This document shows positions 39,959 through 48,424 of a stretch of 64,000 nucleotides of DNA, piece after piece. The first letter of the stretch is position 1. Every line of letters begins with the position of its first letter. This stretch comes from an uncultured Mycoplasmatota bacterium. GTDB lineage: Bacteria; Bacillota_I; Bacilli_A; RF39; UBA660. The notes below the pieces were generated by a model. The model saw only the letters and a program-made list of their open reading frames with translations. It was not told where the DNA came from and made no database searches. Where the stretch lies: contig URZY01000008.1 in assembly GCA_900552495.1 (NCBI GenBank), positions 13,622 through 77,621 on the forward strand, read 5' to 3'. The translations under genes were made by a program, and so were the position numbers.

Positions 39959-42100
39959 CTATCTTTTTATTTCTACTAGTTCATATACTTCGATAATATC
40001 ATTTTCTTTATAATCTTGACAATTTTCTAATGTAAGACCACAATCCATATCTTTTTTTACTTCTTTTACTTGATCTTTTTCATGTTGTAGTGTTTTGATT
40101 GAGCCATTGTATACTACTACATCATCCCTAATAATACGGGCTTTTTGGTTATTCTTAACAATTCCGTTTGTTACGTGACAACCGGCAATTAAACCAACTT
40201 TAGAGAATTTAAAGATTTGTCTAATTTCTAAGGTTCCTGTTACCTTTTCTTCATATTCTGGATCTAACATACCTTTCATCGCAGCTTCCATTTCTTCTAC
40301 TACTTTATAAATAATATCATATGTCTTAATCTTTATACCATATTCTTTGGCTGTATCTAAGGTTTTTCCAGAAGCCCGAACATTAAACCCAATTATTAAG
40401 GCTTTTGAAGCAGAAGCTAAAACTATATCGCTTTCAGTAATAGCACCAACAGCAGAACGAATAACCTTAATTTTTACACCTTCTACATCAATCTTTTCAA
40501 GGGCATTTCTTACTGCTTCAAGGCTGCCATTAACATCTGCTTTTAATACAACGTTAATCTCTTTGATTCCTTCTTGAATCTGGCCAAATAGATCATCAAG
40601 ACTCATACCACTAAAGTTCATATCTGTTCCTTTAGCACGAAGAGATCTTTCTTCAGCTATTTGTTTAGCTTGTTTTTCAGACTCAAAAGCCATAAATTTG
40701 TCACCGGCACTTGGCACTTCTGAAATACCAGTTACTTCAACTGGTGTTGATGGACCGGCTTCAACAATGTTTTGACCTTTATCGTCTTTTAGAGTTCTTA
40801 CCTTACCAAAATAGTTACCAATAACAATTGGATCTCCTAAACGAAGAGTACCATTTTGAATAAGTAAAGTTGCGGTTGAACCAACCTTGCTATCCTTTTT
40901 GGATTCAATTACGGCACCTGAAGCATAACGGGCTGGATTGGCTTTATAATTTTCCATTTCAGAAACTAATAAAATATTCTCTAATAATTCATTGATTCCT
41001 TGACCAGTCTTGGCAGAGATTTTATTTACAATGATATCTCCACCCCATTCTTCTGGGGTTAAACCATTTTCTACTAAACCAGTCATTACACGCTCAAAAT
41101 TAGCTTCTGGTTTATCAATTTTATTAATGGCAACAATAATTGGACATCCAGCTGCCTTGGCATGATCGATTGCTTCTTTTGTTTGAGGCATAATACCATC
41201 ATCAGCTGCGACAATGATTACTACAATATCCGTAATTGATGCTCCTCTAGCTCGCATTTCTGTGAAAGCAGCGTGTCCAGGGGTATCGATAAAAGTTAGT
41301 TTCTTACCATTGCATTTTACTGAATATGCACCAATAGCCTGAGTAATTCCACCGGCCTCTCCACCTGCTACATTAGTTTTTCTAATAGCATCAAGAAGGG
41401 TTGTTTTACCGTGATCAACGTGCCCCATTATCGTTACGACTGGTGGTCGCTCTACAAGATCTTCTTCACGGTCTTCTATTTCAAAATTTTCAAAATTTGA
41501 AATATCAGCAGTTTCTTCTTTCTTTAATGTCTTATTGTATTCAGACGTAATAATTTCAGCAGTATCATAGTCAACAGATTGATTAACGTTGGCCATTACT
41601 CCTAATAACATTAATTTTTTTACTAGATCTATTGGAGCAACTTCTAAAGCAGTAGCTAATTCTGTTACAGTCATACCATCTTTGTATAAAATTACATTTT
41701 CATCTTGAGATGCTTCGTTGCTTTGTAGTTTTTCACGATGCTTATACATTTTCTTTCTTTCTTTTAAGAAGTCTTTTTTATTATTATCATTTTTCTTTAC
41801 TGCTTTAGGTTTAACTTTTACAAAACTTTGAGAATTATCTAAATCAAATTTGGTATTTAATGCTAATTCTTCAGCTATATCTTCTACTTCTTCTTTTATG
41901 CGTTGTTCTTCTAGAACATCTTCATCTCCTGTTGCAATATAGTCTTCTGAATCTTGTAAATCGTTATCTAATAAGATAATATCTGTTTCATTCAATAATG
42001 AGTTTCCATCATCGTATTTAATGTCTAATTTATCACAAATAGCCATTATTTCTTCTACTGATTTATCGACATCTAATGCATAATCTTCTAAAGTCATCAT
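39959..42100 (-). CDS. infB: translation initiation factor IF-2
   Basis: This GTPase delivers fMet-tRNA to the 30S subunit. The 713-residue protein has a charged N-terminal region, an IF2 N domain (VTELATALEVAPIDLVKKL), the G domain with GHVDHGKTT (about 228), DTPGHAAF and NKID, then domains II, III and the C-terminal fMet-binding domain. The N-terminal extension is short compared with enteric IF-2. It lies 11 bases after ylxR; the ylxQ (L7Ae-like) gene often found between them is absent. Confidence 0.96.
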   Translation of the reverse strand: MMTLEDYALDVDKSVEEIMAICDKLDIKYDDGNSLLNETDIILLDNDLQDSEDYIATGDEDVLEEQRIKEEVEDIAEELALNTKFDLDNSQSFVKVKPKAVKKNDNNKKDFLKERKKMYKHREKLQSNEASQDENVILYKDGMTVTELATALEVAPIDLVKKLMLLGVMANVNQSVDYDTAEIITSEYNKTLKKEETADISNFENFEIEDREEDLVERPPVVTIMGHVDHGKTTLLDAIRKTNVAGGEAGGITQAIGAYSVKCNGKKLTFIDTPGHAAFTEMRARGASITDIVVIIVAADDGIMPQTKEAIDHAKAAGCPIIVAINKIDKPEANFERVMTGLVENGLTPEEWGGDIIVNKISAKTGQGINELLENILLVSEMENYKANPARYASGAVIESKKDSKVGSTATLLIQNGTLRLGDPIVIGNYFGKVRTLKDDKGQNIVEAGPSTPVEVTGISEVPSAGDKFMAFESEKQAKQIAEERSLRAKGTDMNFSGMSLDDLFGQIQEGIKEINVVLKADVNGSLEAVRNALEKIDVEGVKIKVIRSAVGAITESDIVLASASKALIIGFNVRASGKTLDTAKEYGIKIKTYDIIYKVVEEMEAAMKGMLDPEYEEKVTGTLEIRQIFKFSKVGLIAGCHVTNGIVKNNQKARIIRDDVVVYNGSIKTLQHEKDQVKEVKKDMDCGLTLENCQDYKENDIIEVYELVEIKR

Positions 42101-42111
42101 AAAGACTCACC

Positions 42112-42375
42112 TCACTCTTCTATAATATTTTTTATTTCTTCATATACAGTTTCAGCAATGCTACACTCTAACTTTTTGGCAAGAATACCTGTCTTTTGAG
42201 CTTTTTCTAAAACTGCAATATCTTTTTTTATATATGCTCCTCTTCCATTCATTTTACCTGTTAAATCAACTTTAACTTCACCTTCAGGAGTTCTAACAAC
42301 TCTTAAAAGTTCTTGCTTTGGTAATTGTTCTTTTGTAATAACACATGTTCTTAAAGGTACTTTTCTTACTTTCAT
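42112..42375 (-). CDS. ylxR: YlxR family RNA-binding protein (RnpM)
   Basis: The 87-residue protein has the YlxR signature RTCVITKEQLPKQELLRVVR and GRGAYIKKD. YlxR/RnpM has been described as a modulator of RNase P and a nucleoid-associated regulator in Bacillus. It sits between nusA (12-base gap) and infB (11-base gap), its conserved position. GGGAGG precedes ATG 42375. Confidence 0.93.
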   Translation of the reverse strand: MKVRKVPLRTCVITKEQLPKQELLRVVRTPEGEVKVDLTGKMNGRGAYIKKDIAVLEKAQKTGILAKKLECSIAETVYEEIKNIIEE

Positions 42376-42387
42376 AAAGACCTCCCG

Positions 42388-43566
42388 TTATCTAAAGTTG
42401 ATACCTGCTTCTCTGGCTTGTTCTGTTGTTTTGATATCAATTTTGTAATGTGTTAATTTTGAAGCTAGACGAGCATTTTGACCCTTTTTACCAATTGCTA
42501 AAGAGAAATTATCACCATCAGCAATAACCATAGCTTCTTGTTTCTTTGGGTCAGTAATGGCTACTGTTAATTCTTTAGCTGGTGATAAAGCATTCTCGAT
42601 AAAGATGGCTGGATCTTTATCATAGCGAACTACATCTAGTTTTTCACCATGTAATTCTTCAATAATGCGCGCAATTCTTGAACCTTTTTCACCAATACAA
42701 GCACCAATTGGATCTACTTGTGGATTTTCGGAATAGACTGCTACTTTACTTCTATTTCCTGCGTCTCTAGCAACACTATAAAGCATTACAGTTCCATCAT
42801 TAATTTCTGGAATTTCAAGTTCAAATAATCTTTTTACAAAACCATAATGTGAACGACTTAATAGAATAAGCAAATTTTTACCATTATTATCAACTTTAGA
42901 TACATAAACCTTTATTTGAGAACCCATCTCAATTTTTTCGCCAGGAATAATATCTTTCTTAGGCAAAATTCCATTAGTACGACCTAAGTCGATAAAGTAG
43001 TTATCAGTGTCTTCTAAAGCAACGGTTCCAATTAACAATTCATCTTGCTTGTCGCCAAATTCTTCCATAATACTATTTCTTTCAGCTTCTCTAATTTTCT
43101 GAACTACAACTTGTTTAGCAGTAGATGCAGCTACACGACCAAAGTCTTTTGGTGTTACTTCAGTATCAATTGTATCACCTAACTCTAGTGTCTTATCTAA
43201 TTTTTTAGCCTCCGATAACTTAATTTCAGTTTCAGGATTAAAGAAGGAAATTGTCTCCTGTTCTTCAGTTTCCTCAGTTGAATCTTCTACTTCTTCCTCA
43301 TCGTCATCATCAGAATATTGTTCAAATAGATAATCTTCATATTCTTCCTTTGTCATTTTGTCATCTTCAACAACAGTAAGATAAGAATATACTTTAATAT
43401 CCCCTGTGGCACGATCAAATAATACTTTGACATTTGTTTTTGAATTAAAATTCTTTTTGTAAGCAGAAGTTAGTGCTAATTCCATAGCATTATATACTAC
43501 TTCTGGATCAATATCTTTTTCCTTTACGATATTGTCTAATGCTTTTTTGAACTCCTTACCGTTCAT
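42388..43566 (-). CDS. nusA: transcription termination/antitermination factor NusA
   Basis: The 392-residue protein has the N-terminal RNA-polymerase-binding domain (GKEFKKALDNIVKEKDIDP), an S1 domain (GTVALEDTDNYFIDLGRTNG), and two KH domains (DPIGACIGEKGSRIARI and LAIGKKGQNARLASKL). An acidic insertion of about 30 residues, rich in D and E, lies within the N-terminal domain near residues 90-115. This is longer than in Bacillus NusA. ATG 43566 overlaps the stop of the RimP-like gene by one base, so translation is coupled. Confidence 0.95.
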   Translation of the reverse strand: MNGKEFKKALDNIVKEKDIDPEVVYNAMELALTSAYKKNFNSKTNVKVLFDRATGDIKVYSYLTVVEDDKMTKEEYEDYLFEQYSDDDDEEEVEDSTEETEEQETISFFNPETEIKLSEAKKLDKTLELGDTIDTEVTPKDFGRVAASTAKQVVVQKIREAERNSIMEEFGDKQDELLIGTVALEDTDNYFIDLGRTNGILPKKDIIPGEKIEMGSQIKVYVSKVDNNGKNLLILLSRSHYGFVKRLFELEIPEINDGTVMLYSVARDAGNRSKVAVYSENPQVDPIGACIGEKGSRIARIIEELHGEKLDVVRYDKDPAIFIENALSPAKELTVAITDPKKQEAMVIADGDNFSLAIGKKGQNARLASKLTHYKIDIKTTEQAREAGINFR

Positions 43567-43820
43567 TATTCGGTCTCTCCCTTCTCTTTTGAAAAAATGT
43601 CTAGTTCGTCGGCATCTTCTAGTAAACTGACATTTTTGTCCATAATTTTATTTATTATTCTTGAGGCGTCAGTTACTTTATTTAAATCAATTATTTCCTC
43701 ACTATCTAGCTCAATATTAAATATCTTCTTCCCTTCCTCATCAGAAATATAGGCATCCGATACAAATACACCTAGTTCTTTAATAGATTCATTTACAAGT
43801 TCTGCAACTTGTTGTTTCAT
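43566..43820 (-). CDS. one-domain RimP-like protein
   Basis: Only 84 residues stand where rimP (about 150 residues) precedes nusA in most bacteria. The visible part matches the RimP N-terminal domain pattern: a leading helix VAELVNESIKELGVFVSDAY, beta strand IFNIELDSEEIIDLN, and helix KVTDASRIINKIMD. The usual LEVSSPG ending and the whole C-terminal SH3-like domain are absent; the end is acidic. It is therefore either a minimal RimP or a decayed one. AGGAGGTGA precedes ATG 43820. Confidence 0.7.
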   Translation of the reverse strand: MKQQVAELVNESIKELGVFVSDAYISDEEGKKIFNIELDSEEIIDLNKVTDASRIINKIMDKNVSLLEDADELDIFSKEKGETE

Positions 43821-43842
43821 TATTTCACCTCCTAAATAATAA

Positions 43843-43870
43843 GAGTGGGAAATTGTTCGTTTCCCACTCC
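43843..43870 (-). promoter_or_regulatory. leader hairpin of the rimP-like/nusA/infB operon
   Basis: GAGTGGGAAA, loop CGAACAA, TTTCCCACTC on the minus strand starts just after the predicted transcription start and ends 23 bases before the first start codon. It is followed by TTATTATTT. It could be a weak attenuator or an mRNA-stabilising or protein-binding hairpin. It could also terminate the upstream transglutaminase transcript. Confidence 0.7.
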
Positions 43871-43881
43871 TTTCTGGTTAT

Positions 43882-43909
43882 ATTATATCATACTTTTCCT
43901 ATTTTACAA
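43882..43909 (-). promoter_or_regulatory. sigma-A promoter of the nusA/infB operon
   Basis: TTGTAA (43904-43909), 16 bases, TATAAT (43882-43887) on the minus strand. Confidence 0.8.
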
Positions 43910-43942
43910 GAAAATATATGCAGTTTATTTTATTTTTATGTT

Positions 43943-45679
43943 TTATCTTCGCCGATTAGAATTAAAACTATTATGACTATCGCTAGTTGGTGTGTCTGTA
44001 AAGAAAGCATCGAAGTCTTGTGATTGGTAACCATAATGGTTATGCATTTCATTCATACGACGACGTCTTTCTCTATCTTTTTTCTTTTTATGATGGTTGG
44101 CTGCTACTGCTGTACCAAGCCCGACCATAATTCCAATGGCAACAGCGCCTCCAACAAGCCATTTCTTGTCACCAACAGTTATTTCGAACTTATCATTTTC
44201 AGTTATTTTTATTGGTTCTTGTTCAGTGATAGCACTATTTTCGTCTTCAGTTTCTAATGTAGACGCATTATTTGTAACTGGCTTGATAGAAATAAAACTT
44301 GGAAGGTTATTAGCATCGTGAGACTCTTCTCTATCAGTTGGATCAGTATAATTTAATGGATCAACCATATACCATTCTAATTGATCGGCTTGACCATTTT
44401 TTATAGCGTCTTCTGCTTTGATTGCATCGAATGAAGTTACTTCCCACTCTCTTCCTTCTTCATCAATTTCTTTTCTAGTCGTTGAGGTTTGAATGGATTT
44501 TCCATCTAACCAGGTGGAATCTACATAATAGTATTTGCCTTCTACCTCTACTAAGTTCCAGGCATGGTTGCTACTTGATAGATAATAATTTTCTACACCC
44601 ATGCGTTCTAATAAAGCTTTTGTTAAAGCAGCATAATTACCACAAATGGATGTTTCTGTCTCTAAGGCACCATATAATCTACCACCCTCATAGAATGAGG
44701 CTACTTTTTCGTTGTCAACTGTACCATTATTAAACATATCACTAACCGCTTTATCATATTCTAAGTTTTCTAAAACATAAACTAAGACAGCATCCAATTT
44801 TTCTTGATCAGTGGCATCAGCTTGCACATTTAGGCTAGAGACGATGTCATCAAGACGATTATTTATTTCTACCAACTTAGATAAATCTTCTTGATTCTCT
44901 ATCGTTATTTTAACTCCAGAGTCAGTAAGTTGTTTATACGTGCTATTAGAAAGAATCATAGCTAAATCATAGACACCATTAAGTGGAAAATCAAGCCCAT
45001 CCAAAAAAGTTAATTTCTGTAAATCGACATAATCAAAACCTAGTCCCTCAGCGTTGGCAAGGCTTAATGTTTTTAAATTACTTAAGCCTTCTAAAATGCC
45101 AGGTTCAATATTTAAGCCATATAAATTTAGGTCTTGGATATCAGGGGAATTAGCTAAAAATTTAAAATCTTCTTGCGTTAATTCAGCTTGTTCTAAGGTA
45201 GTAATAGTCAGACTTTTAGTACCAGAAAGTTTTTCTATATCTTGAAAAGCTTTAGTATTTTTATCATGAAGAACTATTACTATATTTTCGACGTTGCGAA
45301 GATAATTCATCCAGTCAAGAGATTGGTCATCATATATGGAAAATGACAATAAAACATTAGATGCGTTTTTAAGATCACCTACTGTAATGTTTTCGCCTTT
45401 TTCTTTCCCACATATGTAAGCAACTTCATATTGATAATCTGAAGGGATATCAATAATAGTATCATCAGATACAGTGTCGGTTTTAACTATCGGTGTCTCT
45501 AAATCGGCGGCATTTACTTGTTGTGGTCCTAAGGCACTACCAGAAAACAAAGTGAACCCTAATAAAAGCCCAGCTAAGGTTCTTCTTATAGCACTTCTAC
45601 CAATTGGTATTTGACGAGTATCTATTGATGAATCATTAGGGTTTATTTCAAGCATTTGTCTATTTTCATTAACATTCAT
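43943..45679 (-). CDS. surface transglutaminase-like protein with leucine-rich region and C-terminal anchor
   Basis: The 578-residue protein has a signal/anchor sequence after a polar N-terminus (residues 30-55 or so) and a leucine-rich-repeat-like region (about 130-235: LYGLNIEPGILEGLSNLKTL). Next is a transglutaminase-like core with the Cys-His-Asp triad: ETSICGNYAALTKALL, SSNHAWNLVEVEG and YYYVDSTWLDG. Near the C-terminus a TM helix (GGAVAIGIMVGLGTAVAA) is followed by a strongly basic stretch and a polar tail. It probably acts at the cell surface in protein cross-linking or proteolysis; the partner is unknown. ATG 45679 overlaps the stop of the DUF1292 gene by one base. Confidence 0.8.
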   Translation of the reverse strand: MNVNENRQMLEINPNDSSIDTRQIPIGRSAIRRTLAGLLLGFTLFSGSALGPQQVNAADLETPIVKTDTVSDDTIIDIPSDYQYEVAYICGKEKGENITVGDLKNASNVLLSFSIYDDQSLDWMNYLRNVENIVIVLHDKNTKAFQDIEKLSGTKSLTITTLEQAELTQEDFKFLANSPDIQDLNLYGLNIEPGILEGLSNLKTLSLANAEGLGFDYVDLQKLTFLDGLDFPLNGVYDLAMILSNSTYKQLTDSGVKITIENQEDLSKLVEINNRLDDIVSSLNVQADATDQEKLDAVLVYVLENLEYDKAVSDMFNNGTVDNEKVASFYEGGRLYGALETETSICGNYAALTKALLERMGVENYYLSSSNHAWNLVEVEGKYYYVDSTWLDGKSIQTSTTRKEIDEEGREWEVTSFDAIKAEDAIKNGQADQLEWYMVDPLNYTDPTDREESHDANNLPSFISIKPVTNNASTLETEDENSAITEQEPIKITENDKFEITVGDKKWLVGGAVAIGIMVGLGTAVAANHHKKKKDRERRRRMNEMHNHYGYQSQDFDAFFTDTPTSDSHNSFNSNRRR

Positions 45680-45912
45680 TATTCTTTCACCCCTTGGAAA
45701 ACAACTTGAGCTAATTTTAACTCTTCTTCTGAGAGATTGGTATCGAGAGTAGCAATTGCTTCTCCTTTGTATCTAGCAATATAATTATGGGACTTATCTA
45801 GTTCACGATAAATTATATAATTATAATCGTAGCCATTTAAATTAAATTTGGCAATCAATTCAACTTGTCTTGCAACGCCAAACTTATCAGTTATTGTAAT
45901 TAAATCTTTCAT
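45679..45912 (-). CDS. DUF1292 family protein
   Basis: The 77-residue beta-rich protein matches the DUF1292 (YrzB-like) pattern, with LITITDKFGVARQVELIAKF, NYIIYRELD and EEELKLAQVVFQ. Function is unknown in the family. It is translationally coupled to the transglutaminase-like gene (TAATG overlap) and follows the CaCA exchanger by 15 bases. Confidence 0.8.
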   Translation of the reverse strand: MKDLITITDKFGVARQVELIAKFNLNGYDYNYIIYRELDKSHNYIARYKGEAIATLDTNLSEEELKLAQVVFQGVKE

Positions 45913-45927
45913 AAATTAGCCTCTTTT

Positions 45928-46884
45928 CTATATAAATAAATATGTGTAATATGTAGCAAATATTAAAAGCATGATAATGCCTTCTTTTTTAGAAATCGTT
46001 CTTTCGCTTCGGGCGAAAAAGAACAAATTAAAGGAAGTTAAAAAAACTACAAGAATATCGACAATCGAAAAACTTTCGAGCATAATATCGCCATATATTG
46101 CGATTGGCAGTCCTAAAACAATACAGACATTAAAAATATTTGTACCGATGATGTTACCGATAGTCATATCAAACTCACCTTTTTTAGCCGAAGACACCGT
46201 AAGCATAAGTTCAGGAAGAGATGTTCCAATAACAATCGCCGTCATGGTAATAACTTTTTCACTAATACCAATAGCAGTAGCTAATTTGGTGGCATTATCA
46301 ACAATAACATCACTACTCATACAAATCATAATAATAGATAGTACTAACAAAATTATTGCTATAAAAATATTATCATATTTAATTTCAACACTTTCTTCTG
46401 CTTCTTCGATTGCTCGTCCACGGAATAGTTGAATCAGGTAAGATACGAACATAAAAAATAATAGTATTAATACAATTCCATCAGCACGAGAGAAAACATT
46501 AGGATTTTTGCTGTTAAAAAGACTATCCAACATCAAAACAGAAAACGAAGTAGTTACTAGAAGAAGAATTGGTAATTCTTTTTTTACAGTATTATGTTTT
46601 ACTTTAATGGGTTTTACTAAAGCTGCAAGACCAATTATAAAAAAGACATTGACAATACAGCTTCCAATAACGTTGGCAAAAGCCATTGCCCCATTTTTGG
46701 CTATAACACTATTAAAAGAGATGGCAACTTCTGGTGCACAAGTCCCAAAAGATACAATTGTTAGAGCAATCAACATCTTGGGTACGTGGAACTTACTTGC
46801 TATAGATGATGCCGCGTCAACTAAGACGTCACTGGCTTTAATAATCATAAAAAAACCAATTATTAAAAACACTAGTTCTAACAT
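45928..46884 (-). CDS. CaCA-family cation exchanger 2
   Basis: The 318-residue antiporter is related to the one at 25167. Alpha repeat one carries ALTIVSFGTCAPE and ANVIGSCIVN, and repeat two carries TAIVIGTSLPE and GNIIGTNIFN. In repeat one Ser-Ala-Pro-Glu becomes Cys-Ala-Pro-Glu, and GSN becomes GSC, small departures from the other copy. No riboswitch is seen upstream, only a terminator. It starts a three-gene run with DUF1292 and the transglutaminase-like gene. Confidence 0.88.
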   Translation of the reverse strand: MLELVFLIIGFFMIIKASDVLVDAASSIASKFHVPKMLIALTIVSFGTCAPEVAISFNSVIAKNGAMAFANVIGSCIVNVFFIIGLAALVKPIKVKHNTVKKELPILLLVTTSFSVLMLDSLFNSKNPNVFSRADGIVLILLFFMFVSYLIQLFRGRAIEEAEESVEIKYDNIFIAIILLVLSIIMICMSSDVIVDNATKLATAIGISEKVITMTAIVIGTSLPELMLTVSSAKKGEFDMTIGNIIGTNIFNVCIVLGLPIAIYGDIMLESFSIVDILVVFLTSFNLFFFARSERTISKKEGIIMLLIFATYYTYLFI

Positions 46885-46972
46885 GTCATCACTTTCCTAT
46901 TCTTTTAAAATAATTATACTATATATTTTTCACTGATTGAAGATGGTTAATTCAAAAAACAAAAATTTGACA

Positions 46973-47034
46973 CAAAAAAAGATTGTCTTATGGAATTAAA
47001 CTATGTATTTATTTAATCCATTTAACAATCTTTT
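46973..47034 (-). terminator. long terminator after the J-domain/LysM gene
   Basis: On the minus strand AAAAAAGATTGT and ACAATCTTTTTTT form the base. An inner stem ATGGATTAAA with TTTAATTCCAT extends it to about 25 pairs with small interruptions. Confidence 0.85.
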
Positions 47035-47037
47035 TTG

Positions 47038-48351
47038 TTATTCGTTATTACTATAAGTATAGGTTTTAGTAGAAGCGGCTTCTTTTTTTTCTTTAATCTC
47101 TTTAGGTGTTGCAAAGTTTGGCACTAACAAGGTATCGCTTATTACCTCACCATCTTCTATCGCTTCAGAATTTAATCTTTTAATAGATTCAACGGTGGTA
47201 TCATATTGGGCAGCAAATTCTGATAAAGATGTTCCTGGTGTATAATATGCAGAATATGTAGCATAACGTAAATCTCCGCTTTCAATATGATATGGAATAA
47301 CAATTTCTGTTCCAGCTTGTATCATTGAACTATTAGAAATGTTATTTTCTCTTGTAATTTCAGAAACTGAACAATTAGCTTTTTCGGCTAGGACTGACAA
47401 TGTATCTCCATAACCAATTTCATATGTACGATAAACCGTATATGCTTGATTAACCTTAGCAGCTTCTTCTCTTTCAGCGGCATCGATAATAACTTCTTCA
47501 CCGTAAGCCATATCATCCTCTGAAATTGTAGTTTGGGCAGAAACAGATTGGTTATCGACTACTGGTTGGCTTTGATTTGCGCCAATAGAACCAAATATTA
47601 GTGTTGCCGCTAATGCGCCAGCTACTAAATTACGGTTTCTTAGAACAAATTTAGGAACTGTATCTTCTGTAATATAAGCTAGTTTTGCTAACTGATATAC
47701 TAATTCACTAGCAACATGAACAGTTCCGCGTTTAAATTGAAAAGCTATTGTCTCTGGTACTGTTCTTTTTCTGACATAATTACGAGAATATACATTACCA
47801 TATTTGTCTTCATAGATACGGCTTGCTGTACGTCTTTCTCTATCTTTCTTTAATTGTCTTCTATCTATCCTAGCATGACGTTCGGTAAATGGATATTCTC
47901 TTTCATCTTCGCGAACTTCATCCCAAGCACGTCTAAATGATCCTCGGGTATCTTCTTTTTTTGATTCAGCTGATTGATAATTACGGTTGGTATTATTTGA
48001 TTGGTGAGTTCCTGTACTACGGTTTCTAGATCTTTGATTACCAAAGTCTGAACTATGAGTTCCAAATCCACTACCACTTGTTGCACCGGCTGTTCTAGAT
48101 TGTCTTTTTCTTTGTTGATATGCGTCATATCGAGCATCATATTCAGCACGACGCTCTTTTCTTTTTCCACCTAAAGCCTCAAAAGCTTCTTGAACTTCTT
48201 TAAATTTCTCACTGGCAGCTTCTTGCATTTCTGGTGGGTTCTTGTCTGGGTGATACTTTTTTACAAGTTCTCGATAGGCTTTCTTTAGTTCTTCATCACT
48301 AGCACTTCTATCTATACCTAATATTTTGTAATAATCCTTAAATTTCTCCAT
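47038..48351 (-). CDS. J-domain protein with transmembrane helix and LysM domains
   Basis: The 437-residue protein has an unusual architecture. Residues 1-72 or so are a J domain (DYYKILGIDRSASDEELKKA, HPD in KKYHPDKNPPE), so it should engage DnaK in the cytoplasm. A Ser/Arg/Asn-rich linker and a basic region follow, then one TM helix (LVAGALAATLIFGSIGA, about 240-256). Outside the membrane lie a LysM domain (YGDTLSVLAEKANCSVSEI and AGTEIVIPYHI) and a second LysM-like unit (GTSLSEFAAQYDTTVESI). It would link chaperone machinery to peptidoglycan. ATG 48351 fits the GGGGGA site; TTG 48357 is an alternative. It has its own promoter and terminator. Confidence 0.9.
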   Translation of the reverse strand: MEKFKDYYKILGIDRSASDEELKKAYRELVKKYHPDKNPPEMQEAASEKFKEVQEAFEALGGKRKERRAEYDARYDAYQQRKRQSRTAGATSGSGFGTHSSDFGNQRSRNRSTGTHQSNNTNRNYQSAESKKEDTRGSFRRAWDEVREDEREYPFTERHARIDRRQLKKDRERRTASRIYEDKYGNVYSRNYVRKRTVPETIAFQFKRGTVHVASELVYQLAKLAYITEDTVPKFVLRNRNLVAGALAATLIFGSIGANQSQPVVDNQSVSAQTTISEDDMAYGEEVIIDAAEREEAAKVNQAYTVYRTYEIGYGDTLSVLAEKANCSVSEITRENNISNSSMIQAGTEIVIPYHIESGDLRYATYSAYYTPGTSLSEFAAQYDTTVESIKRLNSEAIEDGEVISDTLLVPNFATPKEIKEKKEAASTKTYTYSNNE

Positions 48352-48371
48352 ATTCAAAATCCCCCTTTTTC

Positions 48372-48412
48372 ATATGTGGACATATTATACCACATATTTC
48401 CTATTTTGTAAA
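48372..48412 (-). promoter_or_regulatory. promoter with overlapping palindromic operator of the J-domain/LysM gene
   Basis: TTTACA (48407-48412), 17 bases, TATAAT (48384-48389) on the minus strand. The -10 box lies inside a perfect 8-bp inverted repeat, ATATGTGG (48372-48379) and CCACATAT (48390-48397) with ten bases between. This is the geometry of a repressor site. Confidence 0.75.
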
Positions 48413-48424
48413 GTTCTTTCGTGC

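Noticed and set aside
45971..46936. Two plus-strand open frames of 142 and 153 codons opposite the second CaCA exchanger
   Set aside because: They are antisense shadows of a gene with strongly conserved motifs; hydrophobic codon bias makes such shadows long.
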